DNA of 64,000 nt from Novosphingobium umbonatum. GTDB lineage: Bacteria; Pseudomonadota; Alphaproteobacteria; Sphingomonadales; Sphingomonadaceae. The stretch spans positions 186,001 to 250,000 of the forward strand of contig NZ_SACO01000004.1 in assembly GCF_004005905.1 (NCBI RefSeq). Direction: 5' to 3'. Below the pieces are notes generated by a model. That model searched no databases and was not told the origin of the DNA. It was given only the letters and a program-made list of their open reading frames with translations. Below, piece after piece: positions 34,910 to 42,900 of the stretch. The position numbers and the translations under genes were made by a program. The number at the start of each line of letters is the position of its first letter. The stretch's first letter is position 1.

Positions 34910-36241
34910 TCATGCCTCCAGCTTCATCGCATGGGCCTGCCGCGCAAGTTCCTCACGGAAATCGGGATGGGCCAGTCCGATCAGCGCCTGCGCGCGCTGG
35001 GCCACTGATTTGCCTTTCATGTCGGCCCAGCCATATTCGGTCACGATAATATGCACATCGGCGCGGCCAGTGGTAACTGGCCCCGTCAATTGCGGCGTGA
35101 TGCGTGAAACCGTGCCGCGCGCGGCGGTGGAGTGGCAGGCGATGATCGATTTACCCCCGCGTGACAGATAGGCACCGCGCACGAAATCAACCTGACCGCC
35201 CGTGCCGGAAAATTGTCGCCCGCCGACAAATTCGGAATTGCACGCGCCATGAAAATCCACTTGCGTCGTGGCATTGACCGAAACCACCCTGTCATTCCGG
35301 CAAATGGTCGCCGGATGGTTGACGTAATCGACCGGCCAGGCTTCGGCATCGGGATTGTCATGGATGAGATCATAGAGCGCCGCATCGCCCAAAGCGAAAG
35401 CGAAAATGGTTTTGCCCGTGTGGATCTGCTTGGCCGAATTATCCACCACGCCGCGCCGCACCAATTGCGCCATGCCCGGCGATAGCAATTCGGTATGGAT
35501 GCCAAGATTGCGGTGATGTTCCAGCCCTGCGCAAACCGCATCGGGCAGCGCACCAATCCCCATCTGCAAACAGGCGCCATCATCGACCAATCCGGCAATG
35601 ATCTGGCCGATCTGGCGGTCGACATCCGATAAAGGCGCGGGCGACGCCTGTAGCAAAGGCTGGTGGTGCTCCACTAAGGCGGCCACTTGCGAGATATGCA
35701 CCATGCAGTCGCCGCGAACGCGGGGCATATGCTGGTTGACCTCCAGTATCATGCGGATGCCCGGTTTGCGGGCCACGGGAATCGCATAATCGGCATTGGT
35801 GCCAAAGCTGAAATAGCCATCGGCATCCATCGGGGACACGGTGGTGATCAGAGTGTCCACCCCGACATGCTCGACCATGGCGCGGGGGATCTGGCTGAAA
35901 TGGGCGGGCAGGAAATCGACCAGATGCTGCTCTCCCAACACCTTGTCCACGCCGCGCTCGACCGCATTGTGAAAGAAGCTCATCGGGATCAGGCGATCGA
36001 CCAGTTCCGGATCGAAAATAGTCCGCCCCGCGACCGCGCCCAACAGCATGTAATAGAACCGTATGTCCCGCGCCGCGCCCTGCCGCGCCCGCTCCGCCAA
36101 GGCATGCAGCAGGGCCGGAGGTGTGGCCGCGCCGATCGACAGCGCGACCTTGGCCCCGTCGGGGATCAAACCGGCGGCTTGCTCTGCGCTCACCAGCTTG
36201 GCACGATAGTCGGACAGGAATTGATTGCTCACCGGTTCCAT
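34910..36241 (-). CDS. Acetyl-CoA hydrolase / 4-hydroxybutyrate CoA-transferase family protein
   Basis: A 443-residue class I CoA-transferase. The catalytic glutamate is expected at E251 in LGIHTELLSPG, matching the IHTE motif of 4-hydroxybutyrate CoA-transferase. Other marks are VSPMDADGYFSFGTN and GTGGQVDFVRGAYLS. It would move CoA from acetyl-CoA or a similar donor to a short carboxylate. The enoyl-CoA isomerase-like gene lies 80 bp away upstream on the same strand, suggesting a short acyl-CoA pathway module. Acid specificity cannot be read. Confidence 0.86.
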   Translation of the reverse strand: MEPVSNQFLSDYRAKLVSAEQAAGLIPDGAKVALSIGAATPPALLHALAERARQGAARDIRFYYMLLGAVAGRTIFDPELVDRLIPMSFFHNAVERGVDKVLGEQHLVDFLPAHFSQIPRAMVEHVGVDTLITTVSPMDADGYFSFGTNADYAIPVARKPGIRMILEVNQHMPRVRGDCMVHISQVAALVEHHQPLLQASPAPLSDVDRQIGQIIAGLVDDGACLQMGIGALPDAVCAGLEHHRNLGIHTELLSPGMAQLVRRGVVDNSAKQIHTGKTIFAFALGDAALYDLIHDNPDAEAWPVDYVNHPATICRNDRVVSVNATTQVDFHGACNSEFVGGRQFSGTGGQVDFVRGAYLSRGGKSIIACHSTAARGTVSRITPQLTGPVTTGRADVHIIVTEYGWADMKGKSVAQRAQALIGLAHPDFREELARQAHAMKLEA

Positions 36242-36321
36242 CCTCTCGACCCGTCTTTTGCGGGTTCCTATTGGGCAACTTAACTTGTGAAACTTGCAAC
36301 GCCAAGACTGCCCGTTGCGGA

Positions 36322-37110
36322 TCAGACACTCACAAAATCGGGCTTCCTGCGCTCCAGAAAGGCCGCGATACCCTCGCGCGCCTCGGGCAGGGCTACCGCC
36401 TCGGCTATGCTCTGCGCTTCTTTGTCGAGATGGGTGGACAGGTCCTGTTCCTGCCCCTGAGCCAACAGCAGGCGGGTTTTGCCCAAAGCCGCCACCGGCC
36501 CCCGCGCCAGTTTTTCCGCCATGGCCAAACCTTGCTCGATCACCTCTTCATCGGGCACCATGCGGGTGACCAGCCCCATCGCCTCGGCCTCGTTCGCCGA
36601 AACACGGCGGTTGGTGAGCAGCATTTCCTGCGCGCGGCGCCAACCGATCAGGCGGGGGAGCAGCCAGCTCATCCCGCCATCCGGTGTCAAACCCACGGCA
36701 CTATAGGCGGCGGAGAAATGCGCGCTGGCACCTGCCACCACTACGTCACCGGCAATGGCAAGGCTTAGACCCGCGCCCGCCGCTGCGCCATTGATGATGG
36801 TGACCACCGGCTTGGCGCTGCTGGCCAACAGCTTGACCGAACGATGCACCGCATTGGCCAGTTCCAGCAGATAGGGCCCCGCCCCCTCGCCTGCCGAGGC
36901 GAAGGAGCCAACATCCCCGCCCCCGCAAAACAGCTTGCCCGCACCGGTCAATGCCAACACCCGCACGTCCGGATCGGCCAAGGCCTCGCGGATCGCCAGT
37001 TCCAGCGCCGTCGCCAGCGCCATGTTGAACGTATTGCCCGCCTTGGGCCGGTTCAAGGTGATCAGCGCCACGCCCCCGTGACGGGCGACCAGAACCTCGC
37101 GCTCTTCCAT
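36322..37110 (-). CDS. Enoyl-CoA hydratase/isomerase family protein, isomerase-like (PaaG type)
   Basis: A 262-residue crotonase-fold protein with oxyanion-hole motifs FCGGGDVGSF (61-70) and NGAAAGAGLSLAIAGD (107-122). Both glutamates of true hydratases are missing at their positions (GAGLS and SAAYS). A single acidic residue, D144 in LTPDGGMSW, remains, the pattern of enoyl-CoA delta-isomerases and PaaG. So isomerisation is more likely than hydration. GGAGGGAGG precedes the ATG at 37110; a longer frame exists but is unsupported. Probably acts with the CoA-transferase next door. Confidence 0.85.
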   Translation of the reverse strand: MEEREVLVARHGGVALITLNRPKAGNTFNMALATALELAIREALADPDVRVLALTGAGKLFCGGGDVGSFASAGEGAGPYLLELANAVHRSVKLLASSAKPVVTIINGAAAGAGLSLAIAGDVVVAGASAHFSAAYSAVGLTPDGGMSWLLPRLIGWRRAQEMLLTNRRVSANEAEAMGLVTRMVPDEEVIEQGLAMAEKLARGPVAALGKTRLLLAQGQEQDLSTHLDKEAQSIAEAVALPEAREGIAAFLERRKPDFVSV

Positions 37111-37321
37111 GCAACAGCCTCCCTCCTGCCACCGCCGGACAAATTTCGGCAGCGCGTTTGCATCTGGGCGTGAACCGCTTTCTCGAAACCGTCCATAATC
37201 CAGGTCAAAGATCATCGCCTGCCGGAAAAAGCACCGCTTGATCCCTTGGCCTGTTTGCGCCACGTTCGGAGCTGTTCACCGGCTTTGCTTGGCAAGTGGC
37301 GGATTTTAGTCAGGGAATTCC

Positions 37322-40129
37322 ATGAGCAAATATTGGCTTTCGGCCTCCATTTATGCCCTTTCCTTATCCGGCACGCCGGTTTTGGCCGCTGATCAGCCCC
37401 TGTACCAGCCCGCCCCTGCATGGGTGGTACAGACAAGCCTGCCCAAGGAATTGGCCACCGAAGGCGGCACGCCGCCCAATGCTTTCGATTTTCAGCAACG
37501 TTTCGCGCAGGGCCAGTCTTGGGACTATGTCGATATTGCAAGCCGCATCGCCTCGCCCGAACAATTGGCGCAAAATTCGCTGCTCACCCTGCCATGGTTT
37601 CCCGACAAGGGGGATTTGATCATCCATGAGGTGAGCATCCTGCGCGGCGCGGAGAAAATCGATCTGTTGGCGCAGGGGCAGAAATTTGCGGTGCTGCGGC
37701 GCGAGCAAAGTCTGGAGCAGCAGCAATTGACCGGCCTGCTCACCGCCACGCTGGCGGTAGAAGGCCTGCGCGTGGGCGATACTTTGCGGCTGCGTGCCTC
37801 CACCACCCGCCGCGATCCGGCGCTTAATGGCCATGTGCAATGGTCCAGCCCATTGCTGTCCTTGCCCGCGCGCAGCAGCAAGGCAGCCATGCGCCTGCTC
37901 TGGCCCAAGGGCGAGCCGTTGCATTGGAAAGTTCTGGCCAATGGCGTGGTAACCAGCAGCGCCGTGCAAGGCAGCGACGAGGTGCTCAACATCGCCCTGC
38001 CCGCGCCCAAGCCGCAGGATATGCCCGAGGATGCGCCGGGCCGTTACCGCCACCCGCCCTTTATCGAGGCATCCTCCTTCGCCTCTTGGGCCGATGTGTC
38101 CAAAACCACCGCGCCGCTTTATCAAACCACCGGCGCGATTGCTCCGAACAGCGCCCTGGGGCAGGCCGTCGCCCGCATTGCCGCGCAAAGCAGCGATCCG
38201 GTTCAGCGTACCGCCGCCGCGCTGCGTCTGGTGCAGGATGATGTGCGCTATTTGGCCCTGTCGATGGACGGCGGCAATTACATCCCGCAAAAGGCCGAGC
38301 AGACTTGGACGCTGCGCTATGGCGATTGCAAGGCCAAGACTTTGCTGCTGCTGGCCATGTTGCATGCCATGCAGATCGAGGCCGAACCCGTGCTGGCAAG
38401 TTTGGGGCTGGATGATCTGGTCAAGGATCGCCTGCCCGCGCTGGCCGCTTTCAACCATGTTTTCGTCCGCGCCCGCGTCAATGGGCAAAGCATCTGGCTC
38501 GATGGGACGGCGGCAGGCACGCGTCTCGCTGATTTACAGGACACGCCCAACCTGCGCTATGTTCTTCCGGTGCGCAAGGATGGCGCCGATCTGGAAGAGG
38601 TCGAGCGCAAGGCTCCCGCAAGGTCGGTTACCGACATTGAACTGGCGGTGGATGAAAGCTCCAGCATCGATTTGCCCAGCGTGATTGACGCCAAGGTCAC
38701 CTTGCGCGGGCAAAGGGCAATCACCCTGTCCTTGATGGCCAACCAAATGGCCGAAAAGGAAAAGGGGCAAATGCTGCACAGCGTGCTGGATCGCATGGTC
38801 GGTGAAGGGCAATTCACTGACCTGACGATGCAGGAGAACAAGCAGGAGGCCACCGTGACCATCACCGGTCGCGGGCTGGTGTCCACCTCATGGCGGCAGG
38901 AGGACAATCGCCGCAAACGCGACCTGTCGCGGCTGTTGAAAAACATTTCCTTCGCCCCCGACCGCGCCAGAGCGGCATGGACCGACATTCCCGTTGTCAC
39001 CCCCATACCCGACAGGGTGCATATCCGCACCACCTTGCGCCTGCCCGATGGTGGGCGCGGCTATAATCTGGAAGGGACGGCCAATTATACCGGTGATGTG
39101 GCGGGCTATACCGTCAATCGTCAGGCATCCTTGACCGGCGATCGGGTGGTGATCGAGGAAAGCCTGAGCAGCCGTGGGGCAGAGATCAGCCCTGCCCGTA
39201 TTCCCGCCGAACGCGCTTTGGCAACGCAGGTGCTGTCCGCCGCGCCGCGCTTGCTGGCGCCTCAGGATGCAACGCGGCGCTGGAATTTGCCTTTGACGGG
39301 CAAGGCAGCGGGCACGCAATTGGCATCGGTCAGCACCTTGTTTGCCAAAGTGGCAGGCGAGGCCGAACCCGAGGACAGTTCCGCCCTGCAAGGTCAGGCC
39401 AGTTTCCAGAAGGGTATCGGCGATTACACCGGCGCGATTGCCAGTTGGACCAAAGCCATCGCCAAGGAGCCATCGGGCGCCAATTATCTCAACCGTGCCG
39501 AACTGGAGGCGCAGGCCGGTGATCTGGTCGCAGCGGCCAAGGATGCCGAAGCGGCCCGCGCCCTGGACCCTTCCGATGTGGCGGCGGTCGCGCTGGCGGC
39601 CGATATTGCGGCCAAGCGGGGTGATCTGGCCGCGGGTGTGGCGATGCTGGACGAAAGGATCAGCGTTGCGGGGCAGGAAAAAGACGGGATCAAGCTGAAC
39701 AAGGCGGCGCTGATCGGCCAATATGGCGATGCGGACGAAAGTCTGGCCCAATTGGACGCGCTGATCGCCAAGAAGCCGGGGCGACCGGATTTGCTGAACG
39801 CCCGCTGCTGGGTCAAGGCCTCGCGGCAGGTGCAGGTGGAAAGCGCGCTCAAAGATTGCACCAGTGCGATTGAACTGACTGACAATTCGGCCCCTATTCT
39901 CGACAGTCGGGCAGTGGTTCTGCTCCGGCTCGGCCGGTTGGATGCGGCGCTGGCCGATCTGGATGCGGCGCTGTTGCAAAATCCATCGCAAGGCGAAACG
40001 CGTCTGGTGCGCGCGATTATTCTGAAAAAATTGGGCCGTTTGGCCGAGGCGCAAAAGGAATTGCTGATCGCCCGCCGCCTGAAGCCCGATGCCGAGAAGG
40101 ACTATCAGCGGTTTGGGCTGGCCTATTGA
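37322..40129 (+). CDS. DUF3857-transglutaminase-TPR protein
   Basis: A 935-residue exported protein (signal peptide to about residue 22). Domains in order: DUF3857 (about 60-240); a transglutaminase-like domain with Cys336 in RYGDCKAK, His in AFNHVFVRA and Asp in IWLDGTAAG; a beta-rich segment; and about 300 C-terminal residues of TPR-like repeats (FQKGIGDYTGAIASWTKAI, ANYLNRAELEAQAGD). The intact Cys-His-Asp triad suggests a protease or amidase. Such proteins are common in Bacteroidetes and sphingomonads without an assigned function. Followed by a 14-bp-stem terminator. Confidence 0.85.
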   Translation: MSKYWLSASIYALSLSGTPVLAADQPLYQPAPAWVVQTSLPKELATEGGTPPNAFDFQQRFAQGQSWDYVDIASRIASPEQLAQNSLLTLPWFPDKGDLIIHEVSILRGAEKIDLLAQGQKFAVLRREQSLEQQQLTGLLTATLAVEGLRVGDTLRLRASTTRRDPALNGHVQWSSPLLSLPARSSKAAMRLLWPKGEPLHWKVLANGVVTSSAVQGSDEVLNIALPAPKPQDMPEDAPGRYRHPPFIEASSFASWADVSKTTAPLYQTTGAIAPNSALGQAVARIAAQSSDPVQRTAAALRLVQDDVRYLALSMDGGNYIPQKAEQTWTLRYGDCKAKTLLLLAMLHAMQIEAEPVLASLGLDDLVKDRLPALAAFNHVFVRARVNGQSIWLDGTAAGTRLADLQDTPNLRYVLPVRKDGADLEEVERKAPARSVTDIELAVDESSSIDLPSVIDAKVTLRGQRAITLSLMANQMAEKEKGQMLHSVLDRMVGEGQFTDLTMQENKQEATVTITGRGLVSTSWRQEDNRRKRDLSRLLKNISFAPDRARAAWTDIPVVTPIPDRVHIRTTLRLPDGGRGYNLEGTANYTGDVAGYTVNRQASLTGDRVVIEESLSSRGAEISPARIPAERALATQVLSAAPRLLAPQDATRRWNLPLTGKAAGTQLASVSTLFAKVAGEAEPEDSSALQGQASFQKGIGDYTGAIASWTKAIAKEPSGANYLNRAELEAQAGDLVAAAKDAEAARALDPSDVAAVALAADIAAKRGDLAAGVAMLDERISVAGQEKDGIKLNKAALIGQYGDADESLAQLDALIAKKPGRPDLLNARCWVKASRQVQVESALKDCTSAIELTDNSAPILDSRAVVLLRLGRLDAALADLDAALLQNPSQGETRLVRAIILKKLGRLAEAQKELLIARRLKPDAEKDYQRFGLAY

Positions 40130-40135
40130 TCACTG

Positions 40136-40176
40136 GCCGGTTGCATCAAGGGCCCCAAGCTTTTGATGCAACCGGC
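40136..40176. terminator. Bidirectional terminator
   Basis: Perfect 14-bp stem GCCGGTTGCATCAA (40136-40149)/TTGATGCAACCGGC (40163-40176) with a 13-base loop. It lies between the convergent DUF3857 and OmpA-like genes. Confidence 0.82.
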
Positions 40177-40187
40177 GCAGTCAGGCT

Positions 40188-40877
40188 TTAGCCACCCTGC
40201 CTTGCGGCCTGCACCTGTTCCTGCGTCACCGGAACGATGCGGATTTCCACGCGGCGGTTCTTGGCGCGACCTTCTGGCGTGGCATTGCTGGCCACCGGCA
40301 TGGTCTCGCCAAAGCCACGGCTGCGCAGGCGGGCAGGGTTCACGCCCTGCGTGGTCAGGAAATCGGCCACCGTATTGGCACGATTTTCCGAAAGAGCCTT
40401 GTTGGTGGCAGGCGTGCCGGTCGCATCGGTATGGCCATAAACGTCGATCAGACTGTCGGGATGGCTGGTCAAGGTCTGGGCCACCTGCCCCAGTGTGGAC
40501 CGGAATTGCGGTTTGAGAATATAGGATCCGGTGTCAAAGGTGACACCATCGGGCATGGTGACCATGATCGATTGACCGTCATCAGCAGGCGCCACTGTCA
40601 CACCGGTTCCTGCGGTGCTGGCCCGCAATTCGCGGATCTGTTTGTCCTTTTCATAGCCGATGGCGGCACCGGCAATCCCGCCAATCCCCGCGCCTACCAG
40701 ACGCCCGTCACCGCCGCCGATCAAACCGCCCACCAGCGCACCACCCAAAGCGCCGATCCCCGCGCCCAGCGCCGTGCGCGATACTTTCCGGTCGCCGGTG
40801 TTGGGATCGGTCACGCATGCAGTGGTGAGAAGCGAGGCGGTGAGCGCCATAGCCAGAGCGGCGCGGTTATAGGACAT
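40188..40877 (-). CDS. OmpA-family lipoprotein with glycine zipper (YiaD-like)
   Basis: A 229-residue lipoprotein (lipobox TTAC, C21). A glycine-zipper segment (GAGIGALGGALVGGLIGGGD, 38-57) precedes a peptidoglycan-binding OmpA C-terminal domain with GHTDATGTPATNKALSENRA, GFGETMPVASN and NRRVEIRI. It anchors the outer membrane to the cell wall and may limit BAM or envelope stress. Stand-alone gene, with about 145 bp of ordinary intergenic sequence on its upstream side. Confidence 0.9.
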   Translation of the reverse strand: MSYNRAALAMALTASLLTTACVTDPNTGDRKVSRTALGAGIGALGGALVGGLIGGGDGRLVGAGIGGIAGAAIGYEKDKQIRELRASTAGTGVTVAPADDGQSIMVTMPDGVTFDTGSYILKPQFRSTLGQVAQTLTSHPDSLIDVYGHTDATGTPATNKALSENRANTVADFLTTQGVNPARLRSRGFGETMPVASNATPEGRAKNRRVEIRIVPVTQEQVQAARQGG

Positions 40878-41022
40878 AATTTACTCCATTGTCGCGATGG
40901 CGAGAGCGGCATAGCCACTCCCCTTTGAACATTCCTCTGTAAGGTGTTCAATCCATCGGCGGCAACTCGGTTCCCCAGATGATAAGGTGGATAAAGCCCC
41001 GCCCGCCGCATTGCCTCCCGTC

Positions 41023-41655
41023 TCAAGCCGCGCAACCTTTGAGGAACAGGCGCACACAGAAGGCGACTTCCTTGTCCTCGACTGGAAAGTCCGTCGCCAG
41101 ATCATAGGCATACATGGCCCGCGTCACCCGCCCGGCCAGCAGCAGATCGAGAAAGGCCTGCGCGAGATTACCACTATCCATCGGGGCCAACAAACCCTGC
41201 TCCTGCCAGATCGCAAATTGCGCCGACAGGGTTGCCAGAATGGGTTGCGTGGCAAAGCGGGGCCAGACATCGCGGATGTCCTGCAGGACGGCCCCTTCGG
41301 CAATCGCCATACGGCCCACGAACAAAGCCTCTCTGGACAAGACCCAGCGCAGCGCGGCTTGTGCGAATTGGCAAAGCCATGCCTCGGGGGACAAGCTGGC
41401 CGCATCCTCGATCATCAGATCCTGATCCCAGCGCATGGCAATCCGCTGCACCACCGCTTCGAACAGTTCCAGCTTGCTGCGATAGTGGCGAAAGATGGTC
41501 GCTTTCGAAATGCCATAGTCGGCGGCGATGCGGTTGGTGTTGGCCCTTTCATAACCCACCGCCATGAATTCGGCCTGAGCGGCATCCAGAATGCGCGCTG
41601 TCACCTGAGCGCTGCCGCGCGTGGCGCCGAGCTTGGTGACATTTTCTTTCGACAT
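41023..41655 (-). CDS. TetR-family regulator divergent from Rieske oxygenase
   Basis: A 210-residue TetR protein (helix-turn-helix around NTNRIAADYGISKATIFRHY, then a helical ligand domain). An in-frame ATG at 41682 would lie inside a perfect operator palindrome; the ATG at 41655 with AGGA 8 bases upstream is preferred. Divergent from the second Rieske oxygenase with the palindrome between them, so it very likely represses itself and that gene. The ligand is likely the oxygenase substrate or product. Confidence 0.87.
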   Translation of the reverse strand: MSKENVTKLGATRGSAQVTARILDAAQAEFMAVGYERANTNRIAADYGISKATIFRHYRSKLELFEAVVQRIAMRWDQDLMIEDAASLSPEAWLCQFAQAALRWVLSREALFVGRMAIAEGAVLQDIRDVWPRFATQPILATLSAQFAIWQEQGLLAPMDSGNLAQAFLDLLLAGRVTRAMYAYDLATDFPVEDKEVAFCVRLFLKGCAA

Positions 41656-41673
41656 GGGTCTATTCCTGCTATC

Positions 41674-41689
41674 GAAACCCATGGGTTTC
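41674..41689. promoter_or_regulatory. Perfect 16-bp TetR operator
   Basis: GAAACCCATGGGTTTC is fully self-complementary. It lies in the 53-bp gap between the divergent TetR and Rieske genes. It differs in sequence from the dyad ahead of the first Rieske gene, so the two TetR proteins have separate targets. Confidence 0.72.
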
Positions 41690-41708
41690 TCGAATCGAAG
41701 GGATGAGG

Positions 41709-42719
41709 ATGATGACAGCCCCCTATTTGTTGAATGTTTGGTACATGGCCGCTTGGCAAGAGGAAGTGGACGGAAAAGCGTGGCTGGCGCGCAAGCTACT
41801 GGGCCAGAACTGGCTGATTTTCGAGCAGGAGGATGGCACCTATGCCATGGTGCAGGACCGCTGCCCCCACCGTTTCGCCCCGCTCAGCATGGGCAAAAGG
41901 GTCGGGGATACGATCGCTTGCGGTTATCACGGCCTACGCTTTGACGGGAAGGGACAATGCGTGCACAATCCCTTCTCCGACATGATCCCGCCTGCCGCCA
42001 AGCTGGCGACCTATCCCGTGGTAGCCCGCCATGGCATCCTGTGGTTCTGGCCCGGCGAGGCGGAAGCGGCTGATCCTGCCACCATTCCTGACTTCACCAT
42101 TCTGGACGACCCCCGCCCGATGGTGCGGCAATCCATGCGGATGCAGGCCCATTATGAATTGTTGACCGACAATCTGATGGACCTCAGCCATGTGGAATTC
42201 GTCCATGAAAACACGTTTAATTCAGGCGGGGTATTCTGGCTAGGCCAGCATCACGCCTTTCAGGACGAACAGGGCGCGATCTGGTCCAACTGGGCTGTGG
42301 AGGATGTGCCACCCCCGCCCTTCGTCCCGCAATTGAAGGGCAGAAACTGCAACCGCTGGACCAAGATGCGCTGGAACGCGCCAGCAACGATGATGCTGGA
42401 AGTGGGCTGTGCGCCCCATGACGCCCCGCAAGATACCTCTGCCTTTCCGACCATGCGCAACCCGCATATTGTCACGCCCGAGAGCGAGAATTCCAGCTGG
42501 TATTTCTACAATTGCGAACCGGGCGAAGAGAGCATCGCCTTTGCCCGCAAAGTGTTCGAGGATGAGGACCAGCCTATGCTGGAGGCCGTCCAGCAGGCCA
42601 TGGATGGGCAGGATTTCTGGGACATGCGGCCGGTTGTTCTCAATATTGACGGCGGCGCGATCCGTGCAAGGCGGCATCTGGAAAAGATGAAAAAAGCCGA
42701 AGCCGCACCATTGAGCTGA
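41709..42719 (+). CDS. Rieske non-haem iron oxygenase, VanA-like (second copy)
   Basis: A 336-residue oxygenase alpha subunit with Rieske ligands C52-P-H54 and C71-G-Y-H74 and mononuclear-iron segment DNLMDLSHVEFVHENT. It has the same architecture as the protein at 4415 but is clearly diverged in the catalytic half. The ATG at 41709 is chosen because GAAGGG (41697-41702) is 6 bases upstream; ATGs at 41703 and 41712 are alternatives. No reductase gene nearby. Likely O-demethylation or hydroxylation of an aromatic acid, under control of the divergent TetR. Confidence 0.9.
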   Translation: MMTAPYLLNVWYMAAWQEEVDGKAWLARKLLGQNWLIFEQEDGTYAMVQDRCPHRFAPLSMGKRVGDTIACGYHGLRFDGKGQCVHNPFSDMIPPAAKLATYPVVARHGILWFWPGEAEAADPATIPDFTILDDPRPMVRQSMRMQAHYELLTDNLMDLSHVEFVHENTFNSGGVFWLGQHHAFQDEQGAIWSNWAVEDVPPPPFVPQLKGRNCNRWTKMRWNAPATMMLEVGCAPHDAPQDTSAFPTMRNPHIVTPESENSSWYFYNCEPGEESIAFARKVFEDEDQPMLEAVQQAMDGQDFWDMRPVVLNIDGGAIRARRHLEKMKKAEAAPLS

Positions 42720-42734
42720 AACGAGGGGCCACAC

Positions 42735-42771
42735 AGGCCGCCTTGCCCCAGTCCCACAGGCAAGGCGGTCT
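42735..42771 (+). terminator. Terminator-like hairpin after second Rieske gene
   Basis: 13-bp stem AGGCCGCCTTGCC (42735-42747)/GGCAAGGCGGTCT (42759-42771) with one G-U pair. No long U run follows. Confidence 0.65.
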
Positions 42772-42900
42772 GGACTATCCCTCCACTTTCGCTGCAATTT
42801 TATTCCCGTTTTCCCGCCCTGCGCTTGACCTTTCCATCCCCGAGGCCCACGCATGAAGTAACAAAACAGACGGTTGCTGCCTTTCGCTCTTGGGAATATC

